This document shows positions 15,284 to 23,088 of a stretch of DNA of 24,837 nucleotides, one piece after another. Source of the DNA: a virus; IMG/VR virus record IMGVR_UViG_3300030117_004491, positions 1-24,837 of that record; one strand, given 5' to 3'. How positions within the stretch are numbered: position 1 is the stretch's first letter; every line of letters begins with the position of its first letter. Made by a program: the position numbers and the translations under genes. The notes under the pieces were generated by a model, which saw only the letters and a program-made list of their open reading frames with translations, made no database searches and was not told where the DNA came from.

Positions 15284-16402
15284 TTAACCTCCGCCTACTC
15301 CAAACATCAGCCTTCTTGCATTATAAGGAACTGATGGTTGCCTTGTTATTTGAGACATAGTTCCTCCAGTCGTATTTTGCTGGGCTGCTTGTTTAGCTAT
15401 CCCAACTAAAGGATTAGAACTAGGATTAAAATTTGGCATTAATCCAAAAGGGTCTAATTCATTTTGATATAAATCGTATTGCAGTGCTCCTTCTCCTTGA
15501 GGAGAGCCTGTACCAAGAATTTGATCAAATATGTTATCTGCAGTTTGAGCTTCTGGTGTAAAAGATACTGGATCGCTTATAGGAGTTGTATAAGGATCTG
15601 TAGGTGCTAAATTAGAAAAAGCATCTGATGAAGCTTCTGATATATTTAACATATTATTAGGTTGTGCAATAGGTGCTGGTGGAACTGCAACAGATGGATT
15701 TGGCAATTGAGGATAGCCCATTAATTCTGTAGATGGTCCTTGAAATTGACTTAAAGTATCTACTGGTGCAGGAACTTGTGGAGCGTTTTGAAATAAAGTA
15801 CCTCCAGTTGGATCACCAAGGGGGTTGTAAGCTTGTGCTCCAGCTAAATTTACTTGAGGTATAACAGGTCCTGCTCCACCCCCACCAAATAATCTACTTG
15901 CACCACTACGCATATCCATTCTTAAACCTTGAGCAGCTGTAGGGTTTGTATAAGCCATAGTAGCTGCTTTTATTCCAGTATTAATAGCATTAGAAGCTAT
16001 AGCATTGTTTAATTGAGTTTGAAAATCATTAACGCCTCTTTTATATCTTGATTTAATATCACCTGAAAATTCTTTTTGCTGACCTGATATAGCACTTGTA
16101 TTCATTCCAATTGGAGTAGCATCTGATTGTCTGCCGTCTCCAATTTCTAAACCGGCTCTAGAACCTAAAAGAGAACCTCCTGCAGCTCCTAAACCAGTGG
16201 CTAAAGCAGCAATGCTAGCTCCACCTGTTGCTGGTGCTAAAGCTAATCCCAATAAGCCACCTGCTACGCCACCAAGAGTTCCAAGACCAGAAGCCCAGCC
16301 ACCTGCTCTTTTTCTTCTCTTAGCTTCTTGTTCCTCTACCCTATCTAGGTTTTCTTGAGTTTGTCTCATTTGCTGAGATAGAAATAAATTCTGTATTGAC
16401 AT
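15284..16402 (-). CDS. Internal virion protein with Gly-rich hydrophobic segment (372 aa)
   Basis: A charged N-terminal helix (QQMRQTQENLDRVEEQEAKR) leads into a long Gly/Ala/Leu-rich hydrophobic segment (about residues 35-85), like glycine-zipper membrane inserts. Then come a basic helical stretch and a long Pro/Gln/Asn-rich disordered half (about 190-340), ending RRLMFGVGGG. Such a Gly-zipper plus disorder layout is common in phage ejection proteins that insert in the host envelope. The ribosome site AGAGGT precedes the ATG. The stop is 3 nt ahead of the 255-aa gene. Role inferred from composition and position. Confidence 0.65.
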   Translation of the reverse strand: MSIQNLFLSQQMRQTQENLDRVEEQEAKRRKRAGGWASGLGTLGGVAGGLLGLALAPATGGASIAALATGLGAAGGSLLGSRAGLEIGDGRQSDATPIGMNTSAISGQQKEFSGDIKSRYKRGVNDFQTQLNNAIASNAINTGIKAATMAYTNPTAAQGLRMDMRSGASRLFGGGGAGPVIPQVNLAGAQAYNPLGDPTGGTLFQNAPQVPAPVDTLSQFQGPSTELMGYPQLPNPSVAVPPAPIAQPNNMLNISEASSDAFSNLAPTDPYTTPISDPVSFTPEAQTADNIFDQILGTGSPQGEGALQYDLYQNELDPFGLMPNFNPSSNPLVGIAKQAAQQNTTGGTMSQITRQPSVPYNARRLMFGVGGG

Positions 16403-16403
16403 A

Positions 16404-16829
16404 CTAAACCTCTTTTACTGGTATTTGGTATAATGTACCATTTATATAAACTTTTAAACTTCCATCTGGTGTAACAGAACTACCTACAGTTTCTTCAGTA
16501 ACAAAACTTAAAGTTCTATTACTTCCTGTAAGTTTTGTAGTAATGTTTACTCCTTTATCAAATTTTATAGTACCATCCAATTGTATATTTTTTCCTACTT
16601 TTAAATCTTTTTTAATGTTTAAAGATTTATCTATTATATGGTTTCCATCATTACTCATCTCAGACTTCCACAATAAACCTCTCTCTTTTCTATATCTACA
16701 TAGCTTATTGTCCTTATTAAGATACAGAACTTCTTCCCCTTCACGCAAGGTTTGTATAGAAGGTTGAGTCTTAGATAGTCTTATTTTATCTTGCTTTAGA
16801 TTAGTTAATCTTCTAGCTATTCTATCCAT
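16404..16829 (-). CDS. Short fibre-like or tail accessory protein (141 aa)
   Basis: The product begins with a basic helix, then has a strand-rich part: EGEEVLYLNKDNKLCRYRKE, followed by repeating short beta segments (KSLNIKKDLKVGKNIQLDGT, then IKFDKGVNITTKL) that recall the repeated beta-turns of phage fibre shafts. The C-terminus is a small beta domain (SLKVYINGTLYQIPVKEV). It starts by TAATG overlap with the 847-aa tail gene, so the two are coupled. A head- or tail-fibre role is inferred. No enzymatic motif is seen. Confidence 0.6.
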   Translation of the reverse strand: MDRIARRLTNLKQDKIRLSKTQPSIQTLREGEEVLYLNKDNKLCRYRKERGLLWKSEMSNDGNHIIDKSLNIKKDLKVGKNIQLDGTIKFDKGVNITTKLTGSNRTLSFVTEETVGSSVTPDGSLKVYINGTLYQIPVKEV

Positions 16830-19372
16830 TATGTTGTTCTCTTTTTAATTGTTCTATACTCAACACTAATATCATTAATCCAAAGAACAGGATCTTCAGC
16901 TCCTGAATTGTATCGTATTTGAATTTTTTCACAAGATATAGGAGAATCTGGAGCTATTTTTACAGTAGCCCAGTCTTGTCCACTATTACCAGTAGCAGCT
17001 ATTGTTCCATTTAAAGCTGTAGTGCCATCATAAGTTATAGCTGTAAAATCATTGGTTATGTCTTCATCTGATTTATAAGTAATATAAACAGCATATACTT
17101 TCTTCATAGATGAAGGATCTCCAAAGTCAATCATTTTTGTTGTGAATTGTGTATACGTTGTTTTAGAATAAGGTCTAGGATAAGAACTATCATTTCTATC
17201 AATTGTATATAAATCAGCTTGACTTCCTGCATCGTGAAATAAATATATATTTTGATCTTGATCTACGCTATTAGTAATTCCGTCATTTGTATCTGGAATA
17301 AAGTTTTTTATATATGTAAAAGATTGCTTTTTTAAATTACACATATAAGCATCACCATCACTGCTTACATTTTTAATAACATAAACTAAAGATTCCTGAC
17401 CATCGTAAATAATAGAACTATTTGATCCAACATGATCGCTCCATGTTAAATCATCTATTTTTTCTTCTGATAGATTAACTATTGTTTTACCATTATATAA
17501 AAACAAACCATTTGGATTTGCAAATACTATACCATACTGAGTTTTCTTTACAAGCTCTGGATTTCTAACACCTGCGTATCTTAAACTTTCTTCTAAAAAC
17601 CAAGAAGAATCGTCAGGTGAAGATATATTAATAATATCTAAAGTAAATCTTTTAAATGCTAACAAACGATCACCGAATGAATCTATGGCTGTATACCAAT
17701 CTGCATCTCCTTTAGCTGCTTCTATAAAATTAATTGAGGGAAATGTATCATACCTATTAGGCATTGAATACATAATTCTATCTGGCTTATTAACGACATT
17801 TGCATAAACTTTAGATATTCCTTGTTCTTCATCCTTAATTGAAACATTACAAACAAAAGCTCTATTATTTGCAATGCAAGCATCTTTCCAGTTTTCACCT
17901 GCGTCTCCTAAAGCATTGCTAAATATATCAGAACTATAACCATTAATAACTTCATATGTAAGTAGTCCCAATTCTCTAACAACAAAATTATCAGAAGCTG
18001 TAGCTGTTGGACAATTAAATGTAGTACTACTAGCATCATGCCAAGGAGTATATTCATCTGAAAATTTAGTTCTACAGCCTTTTGATAAATCTATATCAAC
18101 TAACATAATCCATTCTGAATCAGTTCCTTCCTCTCTAATGTATATTCTGCCACCAGTTAACCTAGGATCGTAAGCTCCTTTAGCTGTTACATTTAAAGAT
18201 AAAGATTGTAAATCATTTGCATCAGCAATAGTATGTGTATTTGTATACTTAAGCGGAAGAGACTCTTGGTTTCCATCGTAAATAAATGTACTTGCACATT
18301 CATAAACACCTGCAGGTATAGCTCCTGCCTCATCAGTATCTGTAATTATATTAAGATTAAAACCAAGTCCTGCACTTGACGGGTATGTAGTATAATTAGC
18401 AGGAGACGCTGTAGATGCTGAAAGTAAAGTTTTGCTAGTTGGTGGTGCTAATCTATTATCTTTAGCATAGTATCCTTGGTATTTATCAGTATTGCCAGCT
18501 GCTCCTATATTCCCATCCCAACTAAAATGTTCTCTTTGGATATATCCATACCATTTTATAGTAGAAACATTATTTGATACAGTATCACAACAACGTATAG
18601 CTTCATCTACTTGATAATATAAAACTTTAGAATTAACACCAGTAGCAGTAGAGTTTAATGTTATTGAGTCTTGTTCCCATTTGGTACCTGCAGTATTAAA
18701 AGAAAAAACATCTATTTTATGTTCATCGGGGTGAGCTAACAATAAAAGTTTATCACCTGATGCGTTACCTTTTAAAGTAGCGTACCAACCATTAAGGTAA
18801 CTAGTTGAACCTGTTGGTTCATCATCGTGGTCAATAGTTCTGTTTAATATAATATTATTTCCACTGTGACCAACAACTTTATAATACCCTGCAGCTCCTG
18901 CATCCGCACCTTTATTTAACGTACTTCCCATATTTAATTCTATGTCTGTTCCAACTGGAAAAGAAGAAGCTAAATTTACATCAGCACCTGCAGATGCTCC
19001 TGAAATACCCCTAGCTCCCATAATTAAAGAAGAAGCACCACCTACCATATAAAACCCACGTTCACTTCCACCTACTCCAGAAGCAGTACCATCTGAAGAT
19101 TCAAAAGCAACAGTAACAGGGTCCCTGACTCTATCAGTTTCAAAATAACCTAAACCGTAACCAGCCTCTATGTGATCTACATGGCTTGTACTATAAGTAG
19201 CTTGTGCTAATCTTCCATTTGTGTTAATTGAAAAAGCAGGAGTCATAATACCAAACTTATTAAACATAAGATTCTGGACTGCAGCAACTTCACTATTTCT
19301 AATATCAGCATCGTCTTGCAAGGTATTTAAACCACCACTAAAATCTTTAAATTGATAAATTTGTTTAGGCAC
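16829..19372 (-). CDS. Tail/neck beta-rich protein (tail nozzle or stopper type, 847 aa)
   Basis: The N-terminus (FKDFSGGLNTLQDDADIRNS, then EVAAVQNLMFNKFGIM) is the characteristic opening of phage tail-nozzle/neck proteins in the T7 gp12 and P22 gp10 style. The remaining length is beta-strand-rich. It includes the recurrent segment GDRLLAFKRFTLDIINIS, then an EES..AGVRNP..V stretch and GIVFANPNGLFLYNGK, all typical of propeller-like tail proteins. The start codon is GTG (19370-19372), with GGAGG 11 nt upstream and no nearby alternative ATG. It overlaps the phosphoesterase gene by 8 nt. The protein probably sits at the bottom of the portal or tail. Exact homologue is uncertain. Confidence 0.75.
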   Translation of the reverse strand: MPKQIYQFKDFSGGLNTLQDDADIRNSEVAAVQNLMFNKFGIMTPAFSINTNGRLAQATYSTSHVDHIEAGYGLGYFETDRVRDPVTVAFESSDGTASGVGGSERGFYMVGGASSLIMGARGISGASAGADVNLASSFPVGTDIELNMGSTLNKGADAGAAGYYKVVGHSGNNIILNRTIDHDDEPTGSTSYLNGWYATLKGNASGDKLLLLAHPDEHKIDVFSFNTAGTKWEQDSITLNSTATGVNSKVLYYQVDEAIRCCDTVSNNVSTIKWYGYIQREHFSWDGNIGAAGNTDKYQGYYAKDNRLAPPTSKTLLSASTASPANYTTYPSSAGLGFNLNIITDTDEAGAIPAGVYECASTFIYDGNQESLPLKYTNTHTIADANDLQSLSLNVTAKGAYDPRLTGGRIYIREEGTDSEWIMLVDIDLSKGCRTKFSDEYTPWHDASSTTFNCPTATASDNFVVRELGLLTYEVINGYSSDIFSNALGDAGENWKDACIANNRAFVCNVSIKDEEQGISKVYANVVNKPDRIMYSMPNRYDTFPSINFIEAAKGDADWYTAIDSFGDRLLAFKRFTLDIINISSPDDSSWFLEESLRYAGVRNPELVKKTQYGIVFANPNGLFLYNGKTIVNLSEEKIDDLTWSDHVGSNSSIIYDGQESLVYVIKNVSSDGDAYMCNLKKQSFTYIKNFIPDTNDGITNSVDQDQNIYLFHDAGSQADLYTIDRNDSSYPRPYSKTTYTQFTTKMIDFGDPSSMKKVYAVYITYKSDEDITNDFTAITYDGTTALNGTIAATGNSGQDWATVKIAPDSPISCEKIQIRYNSGAEDPVLWINDISVEYRTIKKRTT

Positions 19373-20126
19373 TAATTATTTTACCTCCATAAGCAGTAAC
19401 TCCATCAACTATATCAAGAACAACAATATTAAAATTGTTATTAGTAAATATATCTATAATGCCAACATTGTGAGTCCAGTTTGTAGGTCTTCCTTTTAAA
19501 AAGTCTTTTTCCATTTTACTTAAGCACCCCATTGAATACGCCATATGTGCTCCGTCAATGTGTTGCACGGTTGATTTCTGACTGTCATGAGTGTGCCCGT
19601 AGATAATGTTACATCCCATTTGCAAGGCGTGAGTTCTGGCATGGTGTATTCCACTATAGTGACCTCCGTGATAGACGTACAATTTACTTCCAAGGAGTTT
19701 AAATACTTTACCATACTTATGCCATTCATATCCTCTCTCCTTTATTTTAAAAGCTTCATAGGAAGAAAGATGGGACATAAAAGGATTTTCTTCCACGAAA
19801 TTGTCAAACCAAAGTTCGTGATTTCCTTGTGCCATAATTTTCTTTTTACATTTAACATCTTTTAAAACCTTATCTATTCTATCTAAACCAGAATTAATAT
19901 AATTAACTTCTTCCCAAATTTCAGGAAGTTGATATTCAAGAGGTGGTCGTTTTCTCTTTTTCCACTTCCAATGAGAGACACTTTCACCTTCTGCAAAATC
20001 TCCAAGACATAAAAAAGCACTAGGCTTTACTTCTTTTATTACATTTAAAGCACATGAGAAAGCCTTTTCATCTTCTTTTGGAAAATGAATATCTGGAAAA
20101 ACCACTACTTGATGTTTTATTTTCAT
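19365..20126 (-). CDS. Calcineurin-like metallophosphoesterase (253 aa)
   Basis: All five metal-binding blocks are visible in order: D12-x-H14, G42-D43, G101-N102-H103-E104, H153-G154 and G177-H178-T179-H180. The length is normal for a single-domain enzyme. These proteins hydrolyse phosphodiesters or phosphomonoesters with two bound metals; the substrate here cannot be told. The insert between blocks 2 and 3 (HWKWKKRKRPPLEYQLPEIW) is basic and aromatic, suggesting nucleic acid. The ribosome site is weak (GGATGACAA). The gene lies between the lysozyme and tail genes, 3 nt after the former, which is an unusual place for a nuclease-like enzyme. It may be packaged or simply late-expressed. Confidence 0.85.
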   Translation of the reverse strand: MKIKHQVVVFPDIHFPKEDEKAFSCALNVIKEVKPSAFLCLGDFAEGESVSHWKWKKRKRPPLEYQLPEIWEEVNYINSGLDRIDKVLKDVKCKKKIMAQGNHELWFDNFVEENPFMSHLSSYEAFKIKERGYEWHKYGKVFKLLGSKLYVYHGGHYSGIHHARTHALQMGCNIIYGHTHDSQKSTVQHIDGAHMAYSMGCLSKMEKDFLKGRPTNWTHNVGIIDIFTNNNFNIVVLDIVDGVTAYGGKIISA

Positions 20127-20129
20127 TTG

Positions 20130-20606
20130 TCATCCGTGTTTTTTAACGATTTCAATAAATTTTTCTACAGTACCTTTTCCCTTTGACGTATTATAATAAA
20201 CTTTCCATTGTGCTGCTTGGTCTTCAATTGTTTTAGGTAGTGGTTTTGGAACTCTCCTATAGTGCAATCTGCACATAGCTATCTGAGCTGATATATTAGT
20301 CGTAAGTATATTTTCCCACTCTGGTTCTTTTGGATCTAAAAAATACCTCCATTCTAATTTACAAGCCTTCGCTACTTTTTTCATCAAAGACTCTCTATAC
20401 TTTAAATAATTTTTACATATATCTACAGCCACCCAACTTTCGCACTGAAATAGTCCTTTCGCTGGTCCTTTGATTTGCTTAAGGTATTCATATCTACTTT
20501 CAACCAATCCAGTATTATAGATAAGACTGACAGCTTCATCGCTATGTAAATCTATATCCTTTAAAGTATCAGAGATAATTTCTTTTATTTGTTTAGAATT
20601 TAACAA
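20130..20606 (-). CDS. Lysozyme/transglycosylase-like protein, probable endolysin (158 aa; longer start possible)
   Basis: The segment TGLVESRYEYLKQIKGPAKG, then LFQCE carries a catalytic-type Glu (the E of VESR) and the GLFQ turn of SLT/lysozyme-like phage muramidases, which cleave the glycan strands of peptidoglycan. Relatives usually start just before KQIKEIIS. A TTG at 20606 (giving MLNSKQIKEI) has GGAG 8 nt upstream and overlaps only 1-2 nt with the upstream stop region, so I choose it. An ATG at 20732, also with AAAGGAG at 7 nt, would add 42 residues containing KKKKNNWLKS and the lipobox-like LLLSSC. That extension lies inside the upstream gene and may be chance. Host-cell lysis at the end of infection is the likely role. 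Confidence 0.75.
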   Translation of the reverse strand: MLNSKQIKEIISDTLKDIDLHSDEAVSLIYNTGLVESRYEYLKQIKGPAKGLFQCESWVAVDICKNYLKYRESLMKKVAKACKLEWRYFLDPKEPEWENILTTNISAQIAMCRLHYRRVPKPLPKTIEDQAAQWKVYYNTSKGKGTVEKFIEIVKKHG

Positions 20607-20607
20607 A

Positions 20608-20841
20608 TTAGAATCTCCACACGAGCTTAACAAGAGCCATGATAACATCCATACACTCTTTAGCCAGTTGTTCTTTTTCTTTTTCTGTAATATTACCATC
20701 CTTAGATGCTTCTTTGTACTTCTGAGCCACATCCTTTAACTCCTTTACTACGATACGGTACTTTTGAGCAACCATCGTGCCCATAATCGTAAATACCAAA
20801 ACCATAGCATATGCAAAATTAGTCCAGTTCATCCAATCCAT
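20608..20841 (-). CDS. Holin-like membrane protein with C-terminal helix (77 aa)
   Basis: There is one transmembrane span at residues about 8-27 (NFAYAMVLVFTIMGTMVAQ). A charged helix (KYRIVVKELKDVAQKYKEAS), a turn DGNITEKE and a final amphipathic helix ECMDVIMALVKLV follow. The gene lies directly upstream of the lysozyme-like gene and overlaps the XhlA-like gene by 13 nt. Its size, single span and position suit a holin or lysis accessory. Holins have no firm sequence motif, so this stays an inference. Confidence 0.65.
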   Translation of the reverse strand: MDWMNWTNFAYAMVLVFTIMGTMVAQKYRIVVKELKDVAQKYKEASKDGNITEKEKEQLAKECMDVIMALVKLVWRF

Positions 20842-21044
20842 TTATTACTCCAAGTTATTATTACTGTTAATATAGCTATGCCACCTAGCATATAACTACG
20901 CCAATTTTCTAAAGAGCTAGTTCTGCCATTTAAAGCTTTTAATTGATCTTTAATATCTGGCAGCTCTCTATTAAGAATTGTTTCAATTCTTGTAAGGCGT
21001 TCTTTAACATCATTGCGATAAACGTCTATAGGTTCATAGTCCAT
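20829..21044 (-). CDS. XhlA-like lysis-associated membrane protein (71 aa)
   Basis: A charged coiled-coil N-terminus (RNDVKERLTRIETILNRELP, then DIKDQLKALNGRTSSLE) is followed by one C-terminal transmembrane span (about 51-66, MLGGIAILTVIITW) and a short tail. This order, helix first and span last, is that of haemolysin XhlA-type phage proteins, which work with a holin during lysis. It starts by TAATG overlap with the preceding 106-aa gene. Confidence 0.7.
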   Translation of the reverse strand: MDYEPIDVYRNDVKERLTRIETILNRELPDIKDQLKALNGRTSSLENWRSYMLGGIAILTVIITWSNKWIG

Positions 21045-21364
21045 TATCTACTGCTATTGCCTCCATTAATTCTACCAGACATATAAGAAACTTTATCTGA
21101 TAGCTCATTTAATTCTTTAGTTATATCTTCTCTATGTCTTAAAGATGTTTCATCAGACTTGTTCCACCTATCTAACATTTTTAATACAATACTTTCTAAG
21201 TTTTCTAAAGTCTCAGACTGACCTTTATTTTCTATTTTTAATTCTTGTATAGCTTCACCTTGCTGCTCTGCTCTTTTAGCATTTTGATAGACCATAAAGA
21301 CAAACATCGCTCCAACAACGCCTATCATTCCAGCTTCAGAATATAATGCTAAAAACTCTTCCAT
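21044..21364 (-). CDS. Membrane-anchored coiled-coil protein (106 aa)
   Basis: One N-terminal transmembrane span (about residues 10-27, AGMIGVVGAMFVFMVYQ) is followed by the basic YQNAKR stop-transfer motif and about 70 residues of charged coiled coil (EAIQELKIENKGQSETLENL and onwards). It is polar, with no signal peptidase site. It is coupled by TAATG overlaps to both neighbours (start at 21364, stop at 21044). It could be a spanin-like or lysis-regulating partner of the neighbouring holin-like proteins, or a virion membrane factor. The sequence does not decide. Confidence 0.65.
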   Translation of the reverse strand: MEEFLALYSEAGMIGVVGAMFVFMVYQNAKRAEQQGEAIQELKIENKGQSETLENLESIVLKMLDRWNKSDETSLRHREDITKELNELSDKVSYMSGRINGGNSSR

Positions 21365-21648
21365 TAGTTGCTATTTCTTAATCTTTCTATTTCTTTTTCA
21401 ATATATTCAATTCTTTGATTTTGTTTAATATCAGCAGGTATCTCAGCATCTTGATTCTTTTCTGCATCTTCTTCTAAATCAATAATATGTTGCTCATTCA
21501 TAGCAACTTGATATTCTAAAAATGATATTCTAGCATTTAATTGACTATAGCCCCAAACTAACATTACTATAAAAGTAACAGCTTGTATTAACATGGGGAG
21601 GCTAATATCTAAACTACTTGAATCTGATATAGGATTAGTTTTTGCCAT
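21364..21648 (-). CDS. Membrane-anchored coiled-coil protein, paralogue of the 115-aa protein (94 aa)
   Basis: A polar N-terminus (1-16) precedes a transmembrane span (about 17-34, LPMLIQAVTFIVMLVWGY), then a coiled coil beginning NARISFLEYQVAMNEQHIID and continuing acidic to the end. The block Q....(F/L)(I/V)..LV, N.RI..LE and N..I..L is shared with the 115-aa protein at 21697-22044, so the two look like paralogues. The ribosome site is weak. The stop overlaps the next ATG (TAATG). Confidence 0.65.
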   Translation of the reverse strand: MAKTNPISDSSSLDISLPMLIQAVTFIVMLVWGYSQLNARISFLEYQVAMNEQHIIDLEEDAEKNQDAEIPADIKQNQRIEYIEKEIERLRNSN

Positions 21649-21696
21649 TACCCATTATAATTGATTCTACTCTTGCACAGACTTCCATAAAGCCTA

Positions 21697-22044
21697 TTAC
21701 TTTCCTTTTTTCTTTTTTCGTTTCCAGCTTAACGGATTTAGGTTTAAGCCTAGTTCCTTTTGATACCATTGTAACTCCTCCTCCATTTTTTCATATCTAA
21801 CACGTTCTTCAGATATATGTTTTGAAACAAGTTCGGATATTTGATCATTAGCTTCAGCCATCCTTTGTTCCAGTACTGTGATACGATTTTCGACACGCCA
21901 AGCTGCGTATACAAGTCCACCAACAAGTACCAAAAGCTGACCCAACCACTTAATATTAATAGAGAGGGCGAGATTGTCATCAATGACATCGCCTCGTATA
22001 CTTCTAGCGGTTTTGGGCTTACCATTTATTGACCTATTAGCCAT
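21697..22044 (-). CDS. Membrane-anchored coiled-coil protein with basic C-terminus (115 aa)
   Basis: A basic N-terminus (MANRSINGKPKTARSIRGDV) leads to a transmembrane span at about 34-50 (LGQLLVLVGGLVYAAW). A coiled coil (VENRITVLEQRMAEANDQIS and onwards) follows, and the protein ends in KRKKKKGK. No ribosome site is visible at the ATG; the gene overlaps the preceding 31-aa micro-gene by 19 nt and is probably translated by coupling to it. The basic end could bind nucleic acid or the inner membrane. Function unknown. A reading frame of similar length in the next frame (21750-22025) is its shadow. Confidence 0.65.
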   Translation of the reverse strand: MANRSINGKPKTARSIRGDVIDDNLALSINIKWLGQLLVLVGGLVYAAWRVENRITVLEQRMAEANDQISELVSKHISEERVRYEKMEEELQWYQKELGLNLNPLSWKRKKKKGK

Positions 22045-22121
22045 TTAACTAAATATATAAATATCATTATAAATCCAACAACTCCTAACCAAAAGTGCAA
22101 CTCTGTATCATCATCGTACAT
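22026..22121 (-). CDS. Single-span membrane micro-protein (31 aa)
   Basis: Reading on the minus strand from ATG 22121 gives MYDDDTELHFWLGVVGFIMI, then a hydrophobic continuation FIYLVKWLIGQ to TAA (22026-22028). It has an acidic head and one transmembrane helix. AGAGG lies 9 nt upstream of the ATG, inside the end of the 90-aa gene. It overlaps that gene by 11 nt and the 115-aa gene by 19 nt. The coupling and composition make it likely to be translated, but its length leaves doubt. Confidence 0.5.
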   Translation of the reverse strand: MYDDDTELHFWLGVVGFIMIFIYLVKWLIGQ

Positions 22122-22383
22122 TTTTTACTACCTCTTCATATTGATGATGGTAATAACACCATTGATTTCCTTCGTATAGCTTAATATACCAATGAACTAC
22201 AGAATCTTGGTCTATTATTTCATTAAATATTGTAGAATAATGAGTAGAATCTGGTTTTACTTTACTGGATATTAAGTTTGAATTAGAACAACTAGTAAAC
22301 AATACAGCTATTAACATACATAATAAAAACACAATATATGTTATAATATAAACTTTTATTTCTTTTTTTGGATCGCCAAACAT
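22111..22383 (-). CDS. Probable small lipoprotein or membrane-anchored protein (90 aa)
   Basis: A basic N-terminus (DPKKEIK) is followed by a long hydrophobic stretch (about 12-31, YIITYIVFLLCMLIAVLFTS) ending at C32 in the lipobox-like FTSC. A periplasmic-looking polar domain with aromatic residues follows (WYIKLYEGNQWCYYHHQYEE). Position -3 is Phe rather than Leu/Val/Ile, so lipid attachment is only possible. The segment after the Cys (SNSNLISSK) resembles the reading-frame extension of the lysozyme-like gene (GDSNLLNSK). Small lipoproteins next to lysis genes recall spanin outer-membrane subunits. Confidence 0.6.
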   Translation of the reverse strand: MFGDPKKEIKVYIITYIVFLLCMLIAVLFTSCSNSNLISSKVKPDSTHYSTIFNEIIDQDSVVHWYIKLYEGNQWCYYHHQYEEVVKNVR

Positions 22384-22384
22384 A

Positions 22385-22846
22385 TTACCTCGTTAAAAAT
22401 TTAGACAATTCTTTTACTGGATCATCATCAGACATTTCAATTACTATTCTAGATAATAATTCTGCCTTTGTCTCACTAGAATTATAAGCAATATTTCTCT
22501 TATCATAAAAGTCTTTAATTTGGGCTTTTGTGTTAGAATCAGTTGGATAGTCTGATTGAGATGTAGCAATACCATTTATTAAATGATGCTTACCTATAAT
22601 AATCCTACCATGTCCATTATCGTGTTTTTTAGAACACTCATCAACATAAAACTCTTCTATAGTTTTAAAAGAATTAGATCTTTTTTTTACTTCACCATCA
22701 ACTTCTACAAAATATTTATAACTAGACGTAGGGTAAGTCAAAGTCTCTGTAGTTCCATCAGGAAAGGACTTTGTGCGTGTTACATTGGGAGATGTATTTA
22801 AATGGAGTCTAACAGAATAACCTTGACTGCACCTACGAATTATCAT
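22385..22846 (-). CDS. Virion accessory protein with C-terminal HeH/LEM-like domain (153 aa)
   Basis: The N-terminal two thirds (about 1-95) are beta-strand-rich (YKYFVEVDGEVKKRSNSFKT) with several His residues (GRIIIGKHHL). Residues about 104-136 (NTKAQIKDFYDKRNIAYNSS, then ETKAELLSRI) match the short helix-extension-helix (HeH/LEM) motif found at the ends of phage structural proteins. The start directly follows the stop of the upstream gene. A role in tail or fibre attachment is inferred from its position between fibre and lysis genes. Confidence 0.6.
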   Translation of the reverse strand: MIIRRCSQGYSVRLHLNTSPNVTRTKSFPDGTTETLTYPTSSYKYFVEVDGEVKKRSNSFKTIEEFYVDECSKKHDNGHGRIIIGKHHLINGIATSQSDYPTDSNTKAQIKDFYDKRNIAYNSSETKAELLSRIVIEMSDDDPVKELSKFLTR

Positions 22847-23071
22847 TTAGGATTTTTCCTCTTCAGGTTCTTTTAAAGATTCTCTAAGCATTTCTACAAA
22901 AGACTTTCTACCAACTTCTAACTGTTCTCGTATAAAAGTATTTGTATTTATCTTATTTTGAATGTCGTTAATATGATTTAATATGTTTTTAGACTTTTCA
23001 GATAAGTCTTCAATAACATATTCTTTATCATCGAAGTTCAGTATAGGCTTTTCTTTTTTATCTTTAGCCAT
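22847..23071 (-). CDS. Small phage protein, DUF6447-like (74 aa)
   Basis: The pattern PILNFDDKEYVIEDLSEKSK followed by a helix with Q/N/E repeats matches the layout of DUF6447-type small phage proteins (a short D-x-KEY strand pair, then a coiled helix). AGGAG lies 7 nt ahead of the ATG. The C-terminus is acidic (KEPEEEKS). Its function is unknown, and the family name is from memory without a search. It sits between the two HeH-bearing virion proteins. Confidence 0.6.
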   Translation of the reverse strand: MAKDKKEKPILNFDDKEYVIEDLSEKSKNILNHINDIQNKINTNTFIREQLEVGRKSFVEMLRESLKEPEEEKS

Positions 23072-23088
23072 ATTACTCTCCTATTTTA

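Noticed and set aside
21750-22025. Minus-strand 91-codon frame overlapping the 115-aa gene
   Set aside because: It is a shifted frame of the same sequence. The 115-aa frame has a clear span plus coiled coil and a paralogue, while this one has neither.
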